Shown one piece after another: positions 42,895 to 52,399 of a stretch of DNA of 64,000 nt (the first letter of the stretch is position 1; each line of letters opens with the position of its first letter). Where the stretch lies: the NCBI GenBank assembly GCA_040222235.1, contig JAVKDO010000066.1:1-64000 (forward strand), written 5' to 3'. The notes below the pieces were generated by a model. That model was given only the letters and a program-made list of their open reading frames with translations. It was not told the DNA's origin and searched no databases. The DNA is from UBA6059 sp040222235 (GTDB taxonomy: Bacteria > Bacteroidota > Bacteroidia > Cytophagales > Cyclobacteriaceae). A program made the translations under genes and the position numbers.

Positions 42895-44093
42895 GATGGC
42901 ATAACGTCTGTTATCCTGTCAAATATATCTTTCGCTACCTGAGTTTTGTGTTTTAGCTCAAACTCACGTCCATTATCATCAATGCCGAATATCGTGATTT
43001 TGTTTGTGTCGTGGGAAAAACCCGCACCTCCATCATTGAGTGAATTGAGTACGATCAAGTCCAGGTTCTTTTTTTTCAGCTTTTGCTGTGCATTTGCACC
43101 TTCTTTTTCAGTTTCCAAGGCAAATCCGACTGTCAACTGATGCTCCTTTTTGAGCTTCCCCATTTCCAGAGCGATATCTTTATTCTTTACCAGTTTAAGT
43201 ACTACTTGCTCATCATCCTTTTTGATCTTTTGCGGAGCGATGTTCTCTGGTCGATAGTCAGATACAGCCGCAGCAAAAATGGCTATGTCTGCATCAGGAA
43301 ACTCGCTTTCAGTCGCCTGATACATTTCATCAGCCGTACGCACCTTCCACTCTGAGATGGAGGGATGCTTGGCACTTAACCCTGATGGGCCACTCACCAT
43401 AGTTACCGAAGCGCCTCTCATGGCGGCCTCTTCTGCCAATGCAAGCCCCATCTTACCAGAAGAGTGGTTGCCAATGAACCTAACAGGATCGATGGATTCG
43501 TAGGTTGGTCCTGAGGTGATGAGTACTCTTTTGCCCTTTAGTGTATTGGCTGAAGTGAAATGTCGCTCAATGATCTCAATAATTGCTTCAGGCTCAGCCA
43601 TTCGACCCATTCCAACAAGTCCACTGGCCAGCTCACCGTTTTCTGGTTGGATGATCTGATTACCATATTCTCGGACAGTAGATAAGTTATTAGCCGTTGA
43701 AGGATGCTTATACATATCTAGATCCATGGCGGGTGCCAGCATCACTGGGCATTTTGCCGATAGGTAAGTAGCGGCAAGGAGGTTATCACAATAGCCGTGT
43801 GCTAGCTTCGCCAAACTATTGGCACTAAGTGGGGCGATCACCATCAAATCTGCCCAAAGACCAAGATCCACATGGTTGTTCCATTGGCCGCTTTCGTCCT
43901 TGACAAACTTAGAAAGTACAGGGTTTTTAGAAACAGTGGCCAATGTGACAGGTGTCACGAACTCTTTAGAAGCGGATGTCTGAATGACTTTCACTTCTGC
44001 TCCTGCTTTGACGAGGAGCCTGACCAATAGAGGAGATTTGTATGCGGCTATACTGCCGCATACACCTAATAGGATTTTGCGTCCCTGAAGCAT
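42891..44093 (-). CDS. coaBC: Bifunctional phosphopantothenoylcysteine decarboxylase / synthase
   Basis: 400 residues. The N-terminal CoaC flavoprotein (GVCGSIAAYKSPLLVRLLVK, then LAPAMDLDMYKHPS) is followed by the C-terminal CoaB ligase (ITSGPTYESIDPVRFIGNHS, then SGKMGLALAE, and KNKDIALEMGKL). Together they convert phosphopantothenate to phosphopantetheine via cysteine addition and decarboxylation in CoA synthesis. It is 9 bp downstream of rpoZ. Confidence 0.95.
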   Translation of the reverse strand: MLQGRKILLGVCGSIAAYKSPLLVRLLVKAGAEVKVIQTSASKEFVTPVTLATVSKNPVLSKFVKDESGQWNNHVDLGLWADLMVIAPLSANSLAKLAHGYCDNLLAATYLSAKCPVMLAPAMDLDMYKHPSTANNLSTVREYGNQIIQPENGELASGLVGMGRMAEPEAIIEIIERHFTSANTLKGKRVLITSGPTYESIDPVRFIGNHSSGKMGLALAEEAAMRGASVTMVSGPSGLSAKHPSISEWKVRTADEMYQATESEFPDADIAIFAAAVSDYRPENIAPQKIKKDDEQVVLKLVKNKDIALEMGKLKKEHQLTVGFALETEKEGANAQQKLKKKNLDLIVLNSLNDGGAGFSHDTNKITIFGIDDNGREFELKHKTQVAKDIFDRITDVMPS

Positions 44094-44102
44094 GCAGGGA
44101 AA

Positions 44103-44420
44103 TTAGTTATTTTCTTCCTCTTCTTCTTGCTTGCGAATGTATAGTCTACCTTCAAGGAATTCGTCAGTTGCTACGCTGGATGACTTAGGCATACGCTCGT
44201 AGAACTTAGAGATCTCTATCTGCTCTCTATTTTCGAAGATTTCTTCTAGGTTGTCAACCGTCGAGGCAAACTCAGAAAGTTTGTTGCTCAACTCTTCTTT
44301 CTGTAATGCGGAAATCTGACGCGCTCTCTTGCCAATGACAACTAAGCTCTGGTATATATTTCCGGTAGGAGCCGCTAGCTTATCGTTATCTCGAGTAATT
44401 AATGCTGCTTGTGTAGCCAT
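44103..44420 (-). CDS. rpoZ: RNA polymerase omega subunit, Bacteroidota type
   Basis: 105 residues. The central part (GNIYQSLVVIGKRARQISAL, then QKEELSNKLSEFASTVDNL) follows the omega pattern of Ala-Arg-Gln after a hydrophobic helix, and the tail is acidic (QEEEEENN). In this phylum omega is divergent and lies between bamD and coaBC, as here. It supports assembly of beta-prime in RNA polymerase. Confidence 0.85.
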   Translation of the reverse strand: MATQAALITRDNDKLAAPTGNIYQSLVVIGKRARQISALQKEELSNKLSEFASTVDNLEEIFENREQIEISKFYERMPKSSSVATDEFLEGRLYIRKQEEEEENN

Positions 44421-44424
44421 AATT

Positions 44425-45243
44425 TTATAATGTATTGGATGTCATTTTTTGTAAACGGTCGACGGAATCGTCGTACATATTCTCAGCCTGCTTCACGAAT
44501 TCGCTAGAAGGATAAGTGTCGATCATATCTTGGTAATATTCTATAGCCTTTTCAAAGCGTTCTTTTTGAACGAAGGCAATACTTTCACGAGCCAAAGAAT
44601 ACTCTGTCTGAAAGAGCAAAAAGGAAACCTCCTCTTGATATCTAGAATCAGGATAGTCTTTTTGGAAGTTTTCAAACGCCACTATTGCGGATTTATATCT
44701 TCTCAGCTTATAGTATTGATTGGCATTGTCAAAGGCCTTAGTCTCGAGCTTAAACTGCATCTCGTCAATGACCTCTGTTGCTTTTTCTGAGTATTCGCTG
44801 TAGGGGTATCTATTTATAAAAGTCTGAAGAGCCGCAACGGCTTGGTAGGTGCCGGTCTGGTCGAGGTTGTAATCAGAAGACTGAAGGTAAAGTGAATATC
44901 CGTGCATGTACAGTGCCTCCATAGCATACTCACTTCTATTATAGGTGTCGAAGAAGGTCTTGAAATGGTGTCCGCTCAATACATACTGTCTTTGGTAGTA
45001 GTACGCATATGCAAAATAGAAATTGGCCAATTCAGCCTGCTCAGTACCCCGAATGATAGGCAGAATATCTTCAAACAACACACTAGCCTTGTAATAGTCC
45101 TCTTCCTCGTAGTATTTCAGTGCTGCATCATACTTCTCTTTCCAGTCTCCATTTTTTTGGATTTGTCTGAATTCTGAGCAAGATGAGATGAAAACTACAA
45201 GCAGTATTAAGAGAAATGGGCTTGTAAAGCTTGTTTTTGACAT
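44425..45243 (-). CDS. bamD: Outer membrane assembly lipoprotein BamD
   Basis: 272 residues. The lipoprotein signal ends at VFISSCSEF (lipid-bearing Cys near 22). TPR units follow (KYDAALKYYEEEDYYKASVL, SEYAMEALYMHGYSLYLQ, YRSAIVAFENFQ-like YKSAIVAFENFQKDYPDSRY). BamD supports BamA in inserting beta-barrel proteins at the outer membrane. It is the first gene of the run with rpoZ and coaBC, spaced by 4 bp from rpoZ. Confidence 0.93.
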   Translation of the reverse strand: MSKTSFTSPFLLILLVVFISSCSEFRQIQKNGDWKEKYDAALKYYEEEDYYKASVLFEDILPIIRGTEQAELANFYFAYAYYYQRQYVLSGHHFKTFFDTYNRSEYAMEALYMHGYSLYLQSSDYNLDQTGTYQAVAALQTFINRYPYSEYSEKATEVIDEMQFKLETKAFDNANQYYKLRRYKSAIVAFENFQKDYPDSRYQEEVSFLLFQTEYSLARESIAFVQKERFEKAIEYYQDMIDTYPSSEFVKQAENMYDDSVDRLQKMTSNTL

Positions 45244-45389
45244 AAGCGTGCAAAGATAGTGGTATCACGGATAATTAACAATGCAGAAAACGATGACCTC
45301 TACATTGATAGATGATTAAGGATAGGGACTCCAATGAGTACCTGCTAATAACGATCAAGATTTAAATTACAAATGCAGGTTAACAGCAC

Positions 45390-47021
45390 TCAGTTGCCTC
45401 CTACTTTGACTTCCTCGCCCGTAGCAGGTGGTTTTTTCTTTTTCTGGAGTTGCGGTCGGATAGAGGGATCAACTTCTTTCAACTGAATAGGTGGCTTCTT
45501 AACGTAATCCTCTGGTTTTAGATAGTAAGCCACATCGTAAAGCTCTGGCCTTTCTCCTTCACGCCAGCTAAACCCGTCAAGTCTTGTGTCCTCAGACTTA
45601 ATTTCATGGGGGGGTATCAAGCGTGCCTCAGGATCTTTAAAAAATGTGATATTGCTCAATTCGTTCTCCGCTCCGAAGCGGATTTTCATATCACTACAGA
45701 TCATTTTATTTAGACCCATTAATATGGAATCTCCCTCATCAAGCAAATAGTAGATACTTTCTCCATTACCGGTCACGTCGATATTGTCGATTCGCGACGA
45801 ATCGAATCTTGCGATCATGTTTCGACCTTTGATCTGATTAAACTGCTTCATTGAGTCCTCTGATACAATGAAGGAGTTTTTGCGCAGAAGCATCCGATCA
45901 ATGAGATTGTTAACTAGCTGGATGCCAATAGAGTCTGCCGTGATCTGACTATAGTTCGCCCATAGCACGGGATCGTCGTACAGTTGAATGCTTGAGTCAG
46001 CTAAGAAATAGGCAATGGAGTCAGCCCTACCTTGTAGATCAGACTTGAATATCTTCACATTATGATAGGCAAGAATTCGCTTTTCCTCACGCACCGGACT
46101 TTCTATAGCATAGAGCGTGTCAGCAGATAAGTAGAAAGTATCCTGTTGCATCATCTTCTTCATCACAGGATTACCGTAGATTTTGCTAATGCCCTGAGCC
46201 TTGAAGTAAAGTCCCTCGTCACCTATGATGATTACATCTCTGGCTTTTGCTGTCAAGTGCACATTGCCCTTGGCTGTATAGTACTGCTCCAGGTCATTGA
46301 GAAATAGCTCATCTCCCTCAAGTATATAGTCTTGTGTCTCCACTTCACCAGAAATGAATTCCGTAATCTTACTTTCTGTGAGATACTCTCCTCCTAGAGC
46401 ATCCAGTTTCACCCCATCAGGCGTGATGATTTCCGTTGGGCCTGGTGTGACCGCCACTTTGGTCGCGGTGTTATAGTTGAGTGTATCGGACTTGAGTGTA
46501 TACTCAGGCGATATCAATACCACATCTCTCCGAAACACTGCATACTCCTGTCGGGAGTAATATATACCGACTACACTTGTCAAAGTATTGGTTGCATCAA
46601 CAAGCTTTCCACCATTGAAGAATTCACCAACTTTGGTTTCGAGATTGTAGTTGAGAAAGTCAGTATAGAGTGTCTGGTGGCCGTTGTTATACACTACATC
46701 TTCGCGTAACAGTGCTTTTCTGTTTTCCCCGTCATAGGTCAGCTTGCGAGAAGTGATGACCACCGTGTCATCCACGATCCTTACCTTTCCAAACGCCTCC
46801 ATTAGATTTTCTTTTGGATAGAAATAGGAAGAGTCACAATAGATAGTGGTCGTTTTCTGAGTAAAAACTACATTGTCTGTCAGCTTCCGCATCGCCTTAC
46901 CATCGACCTTCATAAACTCCAGCTTATCAGCTCGATACTTGAGTTTTTTGTTGCGCTGGGCATGACCTGAAAAAGCCATGGTGATGAATAATAGCATGAA
47001 TAGCAGGATGAAACCCCTCAT
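45390..47021 (-). CDS. OstA/LptA-like exported protein
   Basis: 543 residues with a signal peptide (about 1-20, LFITMAFSGHAQ). The body is a repeated OstA-like beta-jellyroll: VVFTQKTTTIYCDSSYFYPK, RKLTYDGENRKALLREDVVY, DTLNYNTATKVA, YTAKGNVHLTAKA, each a strand pair with a Thr/Tyr-rich edge. The C-terminus is a charged disordered tail. LptA-type proteins bridge lipopolysaccharide to the outer membrane; the Bacteroidota version is longer and its role less clear. It is a separate unit, 146 bp upstream of bamD. Confidence 0.82.
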   Translation of the reverse strand: MRGFILLFMLLFITMAFSGHAQRNKKLKYRADKLEFMKVDGKAMRKLTDNVVFTQKTTTIYCDSSYFYPKENLMEAFGKVRIVDDTVVITSRKLTYDGENRKALLREDVVYNNGHQTLYTDFLNYNLETKVGEFFNGGKLVDATNTLTSVVGIYYSRQEYAVFRRDVVLISPEYTLKSDTLNYNTATKVAVTPGPTEIITPDGVKLDALGGEYLTESKITEFISGEVETQDYILEGDELFLNDLEQYYTAKGNVHLTAKARDVIIIGDEGLYFKAQGISKIYGNPVMKKMMQQDTFYLSADTLYAIESPVREEKRILAYHNVKIFKSDLQGRADSIAYFLADSSIQLYDDPVLWANYSQITADSIGIQLVNNLIDRMLLRKNSFIVSEDSMKQFNQIKGRNMIARFDSSRIDNIDVTGNGESIYYLLDEGDSILMGLNKMICSDMKIRFGAENELSNITFFKDPEARLIPPHEIKSEDTRLDGFSWREGERPELYDVAYYLKPEDYVKKPPIQLKEVDPSIRPQLQKKKKPPATGEEVKVGGN

Positions 47022-47142
47022 ACAGGCAAAAGTAGCTTAGTTCGGAGCATTAACGAAATAGATTAGGACGTGGTACACTACTTCTCGGGCATTTGTTTCA
47101 CCATGTTCTTATCAGAAAAATGGAATGAGGTAATTTAGCGTT

Positions 47143-48480
47143 ATGTCTGTCCATCATTCATTCTCAGACCGCTTTGTCAGCTTCCTATCGGAATTGATAG
47201 GTGACGGTTCAGGTACGCAGTTTCTCTTGGCTGTGAGTGGAGGTATCGATAGTATGGTTATGCTTCAGCTATTTCACGAAGCACGGCTATCGTTTGAAGT
47301 AGCCCATTGCAACTTCGGACTAAGAGGTGAAGCATCTGACGGAGATGAGACGTTTGTGAAGGAGGCTACTGCTCTGCTTGGAGTGAATTTCCATTCAAAA
47401 AGATTTACGACAGCCAGTATGGCAAAAGAAAGAGGCATCTCCACACAGATGGCCGCACGCGATCTCAGATACACGTGGTTTGAAGAGCTTATGGCTCAAG
47501 GTAATTTCGACTTCCTATGTACAGCTCACCATAGAGGTGATCATGCAGAGACGATACTGTTCAATTTGGTGAAAGGAACAGGAATTGCCGGACTACACGG
47601 CATTCGTGCTATAAGGGATCAGCTTCTTCGACCACTAATGGCCTTTAACAGAGATGAAATAGAAGTCTTTGCAGGGCAGCAAGATGTTCAATGGAGAGAG
47701 GATGCGTCGAACGAATCTAACAAATACAGTAGAAACTTGATCCGAAATGAGGTCATGCCGCTGCTTAAGCAAATCAATCCATTAGTCGAGCAATCCGTTT
47801 GGCAATCCTCACAGAGGATCGCTAAGGTGGAGTCTTGGCTAGCGGATGAAGTAGCTCAATGGAAAGAGAAGCTGCTCAATCAAGAAGCAGAAGTGGTATT
47901 TATTGCTACTCCGCTGTTGAATGCTCACCCGCACAGAACATTGATCCTTTCTGAACTCATTCGACCGTTTGGGTTCAGCTATGCGGAGATAGATGATATT
48001 GTCGATAAAAAGAAGGAGAGATCCGGACGGCAGTTTAGTACTTCAGAATATGACCTGGTTTGGGACAGAGATCAAATGGTCATCACTTCAAAGAGAGAAG
48101 AGGCGGAGGATGCCATTATCATTACAGGCCCAGGCAAGTACAGCTTCTTAGGTGTCAATTACAAAGTAGAGATTGTCAAAAAGACAGATTGGCAGCTCCA
48201 GCGCACCAACGACATCCTCCAAGCAGATGCTGACAAAATCGAATGGCCAATGACCTTGCGAACTTGGCGAAAAGGAGATAGTATTCAGCCACTGGGAATG
48301 AAAGGTAGAAAGAAGGTTAGTGATCTAATGATTGATGAGAAGGTGCCACTTAATCTGAAGTCGAGACAGCCTGTGCTAGAGGATAAAGCTGATATTATCT
48401 GGTTGCCTGGACTGAGGGTGAGTGAATCAGTAAAGGTGAGCGAGACGACCCAATCGATTATGATCTTGTCCAAGACATAA
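47143..48480 (+). CDS. tilS: tRNA(Ile)-lysidine synthetase
   Basis: 445 residues. The PP-loop ATPase motif is SGGIDS at 32-37, followed by CNFGLRGEASDGDE, HHRGDHAETILFNLVKGTGI and GIAGLHGIRA. The C-terminal substrate domain ends in KVPLNLKSRQPVLEDKADII. It converts cytidine-34 to lysidine in the AUA-reading tRNA-Ile and is essential. It starts divergent from the OstA-like gene. Confidence 0.95.
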   Translation: MSVHHSFSDRFVSFLSELIGDGSGTQFLLAVSGGIDSMVMLQLFHEARLSFEVAHCNFGLRGEASDGDETFVKEATALLGVNFHSKRFTTASMAKERGISTQMAARDLRYTWFEELMAQGNFDFLCTAHHRGDHAETILFNLVKGTGIAGLHGIRAIRDQLLRPLMAFNRDEIEVFAGQQDVQWREDASNESNKYSRNLIRNEVMPLLKQINPLVEQSVWQSSQRIAKVESWLADEVAQWKEKLLNQEAEVVFIATPLLNAHPHRTLILSELIRPFGFSYAEIDDIVDKKKERSGRQFSTSEYDLVWDRDQMVITSKREEAEDAIIITGPGKYSFLGVNYKVEIVKKTDWQLQRTNDILQADADKIEWPMTLRTWRKGDSIQPLGMKGRKKVSDLMIDEKVPLNLKSRQPVLEDKADIIWLPGLRVSESVKVSETTQSIMILSKT

Positions 48481-48689
48481 AACTTCCACATCCATCATGT
48501 GATTTTCGGTAGGAGTAGTACATCATCCACCTGAAAGTCTTTGCTCACAATGCCATTATTCTGATAAGTGATCAATATCAGAATTCATGCTGGTGTATTA
48601 CAATGGCCAATGAATTTTTATTCGACGATCCTTTATTAGCTTTGTTAGACAAGACAAAGCATATTTCAATTCACTAAACCAATAGTATA

Positions 48690-49628
48690 ATGAAAGTAAC
48701 AGTCGTTGGAGCAGGAGCGGTAGGAGCCACCTGCGCTGAGAATATTGCCAGAAAAGAACTTGCCGAAGAGGTAGTGCTACTGGACATCAAAGAAGGACTA
48801 GCCGAAGGTAAGGCCATGGATATGATGCAGTGCGCGACTTTGAACGGTTTCAATTCCAAAGTCATCGGATCAACTAATGATTACGCTGCTACTGCTGACT
48901 CTAGCGTGGTGGTAATCACCTCGGGTATCCCAAGAAAGCCTGGCATGACTAGGGAAGACCTGATTGGCACCAATGCTGGTATCGTAAAGTCTGTTACTGA
49001 CAATATTCTGAAGCATTCACCCAATACCATTCTCATCGTGATCAGTAATCCTATGGATACGATGACATATTTGTCTGCCAAGGCAAGCGGTCTTCCTAAG
49101 GAGCGGGTGATCGGTATGGGTGGTATTCTTGACAGCAGCCGCTTCAAGTTTCGCTTGAGTGAGGCGATTGGTTGCAGCCCATTGGACCTTCAAGGTGTGG
49201 TCATAGGTGGACACGGTGATACTACCATGATACCATTGGCCAGACATGCTACATATAACAGCTCACCAGTTTCTAACTTCCTATCAGAAGACAGGCTCAA
49301 TCAGGTAGTGCAGGACACCATGGTCGGTGGAGCTACATTGACCAAATTGATTGGTACTTCTGCTTGGTACGCTCCCGGAGCTGCTGGCGCATTCTTGGTA
49401 GAGAGCATCGTTAGGGATCAGAAGAAATTATTCCCTTGCTGCGTATATCTGGATGGTGAGTATGGCCAGTCAGATATTTGTATTGGGGTACCCGTAGTGG
49501 TAGGCAAGAATGGCTGGGAGAAGATCGTTGACTTTACACTTAGCGATGAAGAGCAAACGAAATTCAACGCTAGTGCTGATGCTGTTCGAAACATGAACGC
49601 GGTACTCTCTGAGATGAAACTTGTGTAG
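48690..49628 (+). CDS. mdh: Malate dehydrogenase, LDH-like type
   Basis: 312 residues. The NAD-binding fold opens with VTVVGAGAVGATCAENIARK; the oxaloacetate loop has ITSGIPRKPGMTREDL with three Arg positions; catalytic His is in VIGGHGDTTMIPL near 175. It oxidises malate to oxaloacetate in the TCA cycle. Followed by a strong terminator. A 9-bp stem (48558-48584) in the upstream gap has no obvious role. Confidence 0.95.
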   Translation: MKVTVVGAGAVGATCAENIARKELAEEVVLLDIKEGLAEGKAMDMMQCATLNGFNSKVIGSTNDYAATADSSVVVITSGIPRKPGMTREDLIGTNAGIVKSVTDNILKHSPNTILIVISNPMDTMTYLSAKASGLPKERVIGMGGILDSSRFKFRLSEAIGCSPLDLQGVVIGGHGDTTMIPLARHATYNSSPVSNFLSEDRLNQVVQDTMVGGATLTKLIGTSAWYAPGAAGAFLVESIVRDQKKLFPCCVYLDGEYGQSDICIGVPVVVGKNGWEKIVDFTLSDEEQTKFNASADAVRNMNAVLSEMKLV

Positions 49629-49645
49629 TCGAAATCGATTGCATT

Positions 49646-49674
49646 AAAAAAAGCCGCACTTCGCGGCTTTTTTT
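49646..49674 (+). terminator. Rho-independent terminator of mdh
   Basis: GCCGC (49653-49657) and GCGGC (49663-49667) form a stem flanked by seven A's upstream and TTTTTTT downstream, 17 bp past the stop. The A-run allows function in both directions. Confidence 0.92.
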
Positions 49675-49823
49675 ATGCCCATTCGGAAATGCATTCTGTC
49701 GGCTTTCGCTAAATTTTGATTTAATTAGGTTGCTAGTAGACTCCTATTGGAAATTTTTTAACGTTTCCGCTTTGTTTTTAAGAGTTGACTAAGCGAAAGA
49801 GATTAACCACTAAAACCAACACT

Positions 49824-51056
49824 ATGCAAGGTAACGGCACCAATGTCAAGCTGAGCTTGATGATGTTTCTTCAATTTTTTATCTGGGGTGGCTGGTTCGT
49901 GACCCTGGGCACCTTTCTTGGCAACAACCTCGGTGCTACAGATGGCCAGATCGGCATGGCATTTTCCACTCAGTCCTGGGGAGCGATTGTAGCACCTTTC
50001 ATAGTAGGTATGATTGCCGATCGCTTTTTCAACGCAGAGCGTATTCTCGGTGTGATTCACCTCCTCGGCGCAGGTATGATGTACATGATGGCCAGTGCCA
50101 CTGACTTTAGTGGCTTTTACCCTTATGTGCTTGGGTACATGATCATCTACATGCCCACGTTGGCACTGGTTAATTCTGTGGCATTTCGCCAAATGGATGA
50201 CCCCTCTAAAGACTTTTCAAAGATCCGTGTTTGGGGTACCATCGGTTGGATAGCCGCTGGTCTGGTCATCAGTTTTGTATTCAGTTGGGACTCTGCCGAA
50301 GCGATTGCTGCTGGTGCATTGGAGAACACCTTCTTGATGGTGGCCATTGCATCAGCCATTATGGGGCTCTACAGTTTCACATTGCCTAAGACTCCTCCAG
50401 TTGTGTCCAAGGATGAGAAAGTATCTATTGGCGATATTATTGGATTGGATGCGCTCAAGCTGCTTAAGGACAGAAATTTCCTAGTTTTCTTCTTGTCTTC
50501 TGTGTTGATCTGTATTCCACTCGCCTTCTATTATCAGAATACTAATCTTTTTCTCACAGAAGTAGGAGTGGCTAACCCTACCGGGAAAATGACTATCGGA
50601 CAAATGTCGGAAGTGTTGTTTATGCTGCTGTTGCCTTTATTCCTAAAGCGATTTGGCATTAAGATGACGCTGCTGATGGGTATGCTGGCTTGGGCAGTCA
50701 GGTATCTATTGTTTGCCTACGGTGATGGTGATTCATTGGTGGTGATGTTGATCACTGGTATTGCATTGCACGGTATCTGCTATGATTTCTTCTTTGTGTC
50801 AGGACAAATATATACCGACTCTAAAGCAGGGGAGAAATACAAGAGTGCTGCACAAGGATTGATCACGCTCGCCACTTATGGCGTGGGTATGTTGATTGGC
50901 TTCTGGGCTGCTGGTCAGATATCAGAGATGTATACCATTTCAGGAGGCCATGACTGGTCTGCCATCTGGATTATCCCAGCAGGATTCTCTGCGGCAGTAT
51001 TAGTCATCTTCCTGCTGGCATTCAAAAACGAAGAAATAACCTACGACAAAGCATAA
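49824..51056 (+). CDS. MFS transporter, nucleoside:H+ symporter (NupG-like) family
   Basis: 410 residues, about twelve membrane helices. The family-specific start LSLMMFLQFFIWGGWFVTLG then TFLGNNLGATDGQIGMAFS and the IAPFIVGMIADRFF-like loop place it in the nucleoside:H+ symporter group of MFS. In Bacteroidota sugar clusters such transporters likely import sugars or oxidised sugars, which is inference here. I chose ATG 49824 over a TTG at 49785. It opens the catabolic cluster, 1 bp from the Gfo/Idh/MocA gene. Confidence 0.85.
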   Translation: MQGNGTNVKLSLMMFLQFFIWGGWFVTLGTFLGNNLGATDGQIGMAFSTQSWGAIVAPFIVGMIADRFFNAERILGVIHLLGAGMMYMMASATDFSGFYPYVLGYMIIYMPTLALVNSVAFRQMDDPSKDFSKIRVWGTIGWIAAGLVISFVFSWDSAEAIAAGALENTFLMVAIASAIMGLYSFTLPKTPPVVSKDEKVSIGDIIGLDALKLLKDRNFLVFFLSSVLICIPLAFYYQNTNLFLTEVGVANPTGKMTIGQMSEVLFMLLLPLFLKRFGIKMTLLMGMLAWAVRYLLFAYGDGDSLVVMLITGIALHGICYDFFFVSGQIYTDSKAGEKYKSAAQGLITLATYGVGMLIGFWAAGQISEMYTISGGHDWSAIWIIPAGFSAAVLVIFLLAFKNEEITYDKA

Positions 51057-51057
51057 C

Positions 51058-52191
51058 ATGGGAAATAAAATAAGACTCGGCATGATCGGCGGAGGAGCCG
51101 ATTCACTGATTGGTGTGGTGCATCGTATCGCAGCAAGTATGAAAGATGAGTATGCACTATATGGCGGTGCTTTTAGTGTTGATTTTGAGGATACTAAGAA
51201 GCTAGCTGACAAGCTGGACCTTGATCATAATCGTGTCTATCCATCATTTGAGGAATTCATCGCTGGCGAGATGAAGCTTCCAGTGGATGAGCGCATTCAG
51301 GTGGTGACAGTAGCCACACCCAATTTTCTGCATTACAGTATGAGTAAACAACTCATTGAAAACGGCTTCCATGTCATTTGTGAAAAACCGATCACAATCA
51401 CCGCTGCTGAAGCAGAGGAGTTAGCACGATTGGTAGATAATCATAAGGTGCATTTCTGCCTTACACATACTTACACTGGTTATCCCATGGTACGTGAGAT
51501 GAAGAGCCTGATTAAGGCCGGGGTGATCGGTAGAGTTCAAAAAGTAGATGCTCAGTATTATCAAGGATGGATCAATCCTGTCATTCATGATGCCGAGAAG
51601 CGAAAGAATGTCTGGCGACTTGACCCTGCCAGGTCAGGTCAAAGCTGTTGCTTCGGAGATATTGGGGTACATGCTTTTAACCTAATAGAATACACAACCG
51701 GCCTTGAAGTAGAAAAGGTGCTTGCTGACCTTGAGTACCTCTATGAAGACAACCCCTTGGATATCGATGGTACAGCACTCCTCAAACTTAACAATGGTTG
51801 CAAGGGCATTGTACGTGCGAGCCAGATTGCAACTACAGAGGAGAATAATATTCAGATAGCCGTATATGGCGAGAAGGGTGCGTTGAAGTGGAAGCAGGAA
51901 AACCCCAATTACTTATATCATCATACTGAGGGAGAGTCTATGCGAGTGATCAAGCCGGGTTACGATTTCTTATCAGAATTTGCCCAGGAAAGCACCAAGC
52001 TGCCTCCAGGACATCCGGAGGGACTCTTTGATGCGATGGGCAATATCTACGATGGTATGGCCAAGGCTATCCGCAACAAAGATTTTAGGGAAGGTGCATT
52101 CCCCAATGTAAAAGATGGCGTGCGTGGAATGAAGTTCATCGAGGCTGTACTTGAGTCGCATAAGTCAGATCAGACTTGGGTGGCATTTTAA
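51058..52191 (+). CDS. Gfo/Idh/MocA-family sugar oxidoreductase
   Basis: 377 residues. The N-terminal NAD(P)-binding domain starts GMIGGGADSLIGVVHRIAAS and carries the CEKPITITAAEA motif near 103; the C-terminal domain has HTYTGYPMVREMKSLIKAG and GDIGVHAFNLIEYTTG near 200 with a catalytic His. It probably oxidises a sugar at C3 (or reduces a 3-keto-sugar) and partners the isomerases and the DUF1080 module further down. It has no signal peptide, so it is cytoplasmic. Confidence 0.87.
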   Translation: MGNKIRLGMIGGGADSLIGVVHRIAASMKDEYALYGGAFSVDFEDTKKLADKLDLDHNRVYPSFEEFIAGEMKLPVDERIQVVTVATPNFLHYSMSKQLIENGFHVICEKPITITAAEAEELARLVDNHKVHFCLTHTYTGYPMVREMKSLIKAGVIGRVQKVDAQYYQGWINPVIHDAEKRKNVWRLDPARSGQSCCFGDIGVHAFNLIEYTTGLEVEKVLADLEYLYEDNPLDIDGTALLKLNNGCKGIVRASQIATTEENNIQIAVYGEKGALKWKQENPNYLYHHTEGESMRVIKPGYDFLSEFAQESTKLPPGHPEGLFDAMGNIYDGMAKAIRNKDFREGAFPNVKDGVRGMKFIEAVLESHKSDQTWVAF

Positions 52192-52225
52192 TAGAATGCG
52201 TTGAATAAAACTAGACGCGCTTTCC

Positions 52226-52327
52226 AAGGTCTGTGGCACAAAGACCTTACACGCTGAGGGTAGGGAATAGACGGTCTGTGTGCCACAGACCAAGGTGGAG
52301 GTTTGGCTTCCATTTCGGCTAAATGGA
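52226..52327. repeat. Hairpin cluster inside the catabolic operon
   Basis: GGTCTGTGGCA (52228-52238) and TGCCACAGACC (52281-52291) are perfect 11-bp inverted repeats. Nested within is GGTCTGTG-TGC-CACAGACC (52273-52291). A second hairpin TCCATTT-CGGCT-AAATGGA lies at 52309-52327. The sequence TGCCACAGACCAAGGT recurs at 12667-12682 with one change. The cluster fills the only long gap (52192-52399) in this otherwise tight gene run. Confidence 0.65.
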
Positions 52328-52399
52328 ATACATTCCGCTCGTCATGCCAACCTGGAAGGACGGTTAGATGGGTGTTTTACAAGAAATGAAAAGAAACGT

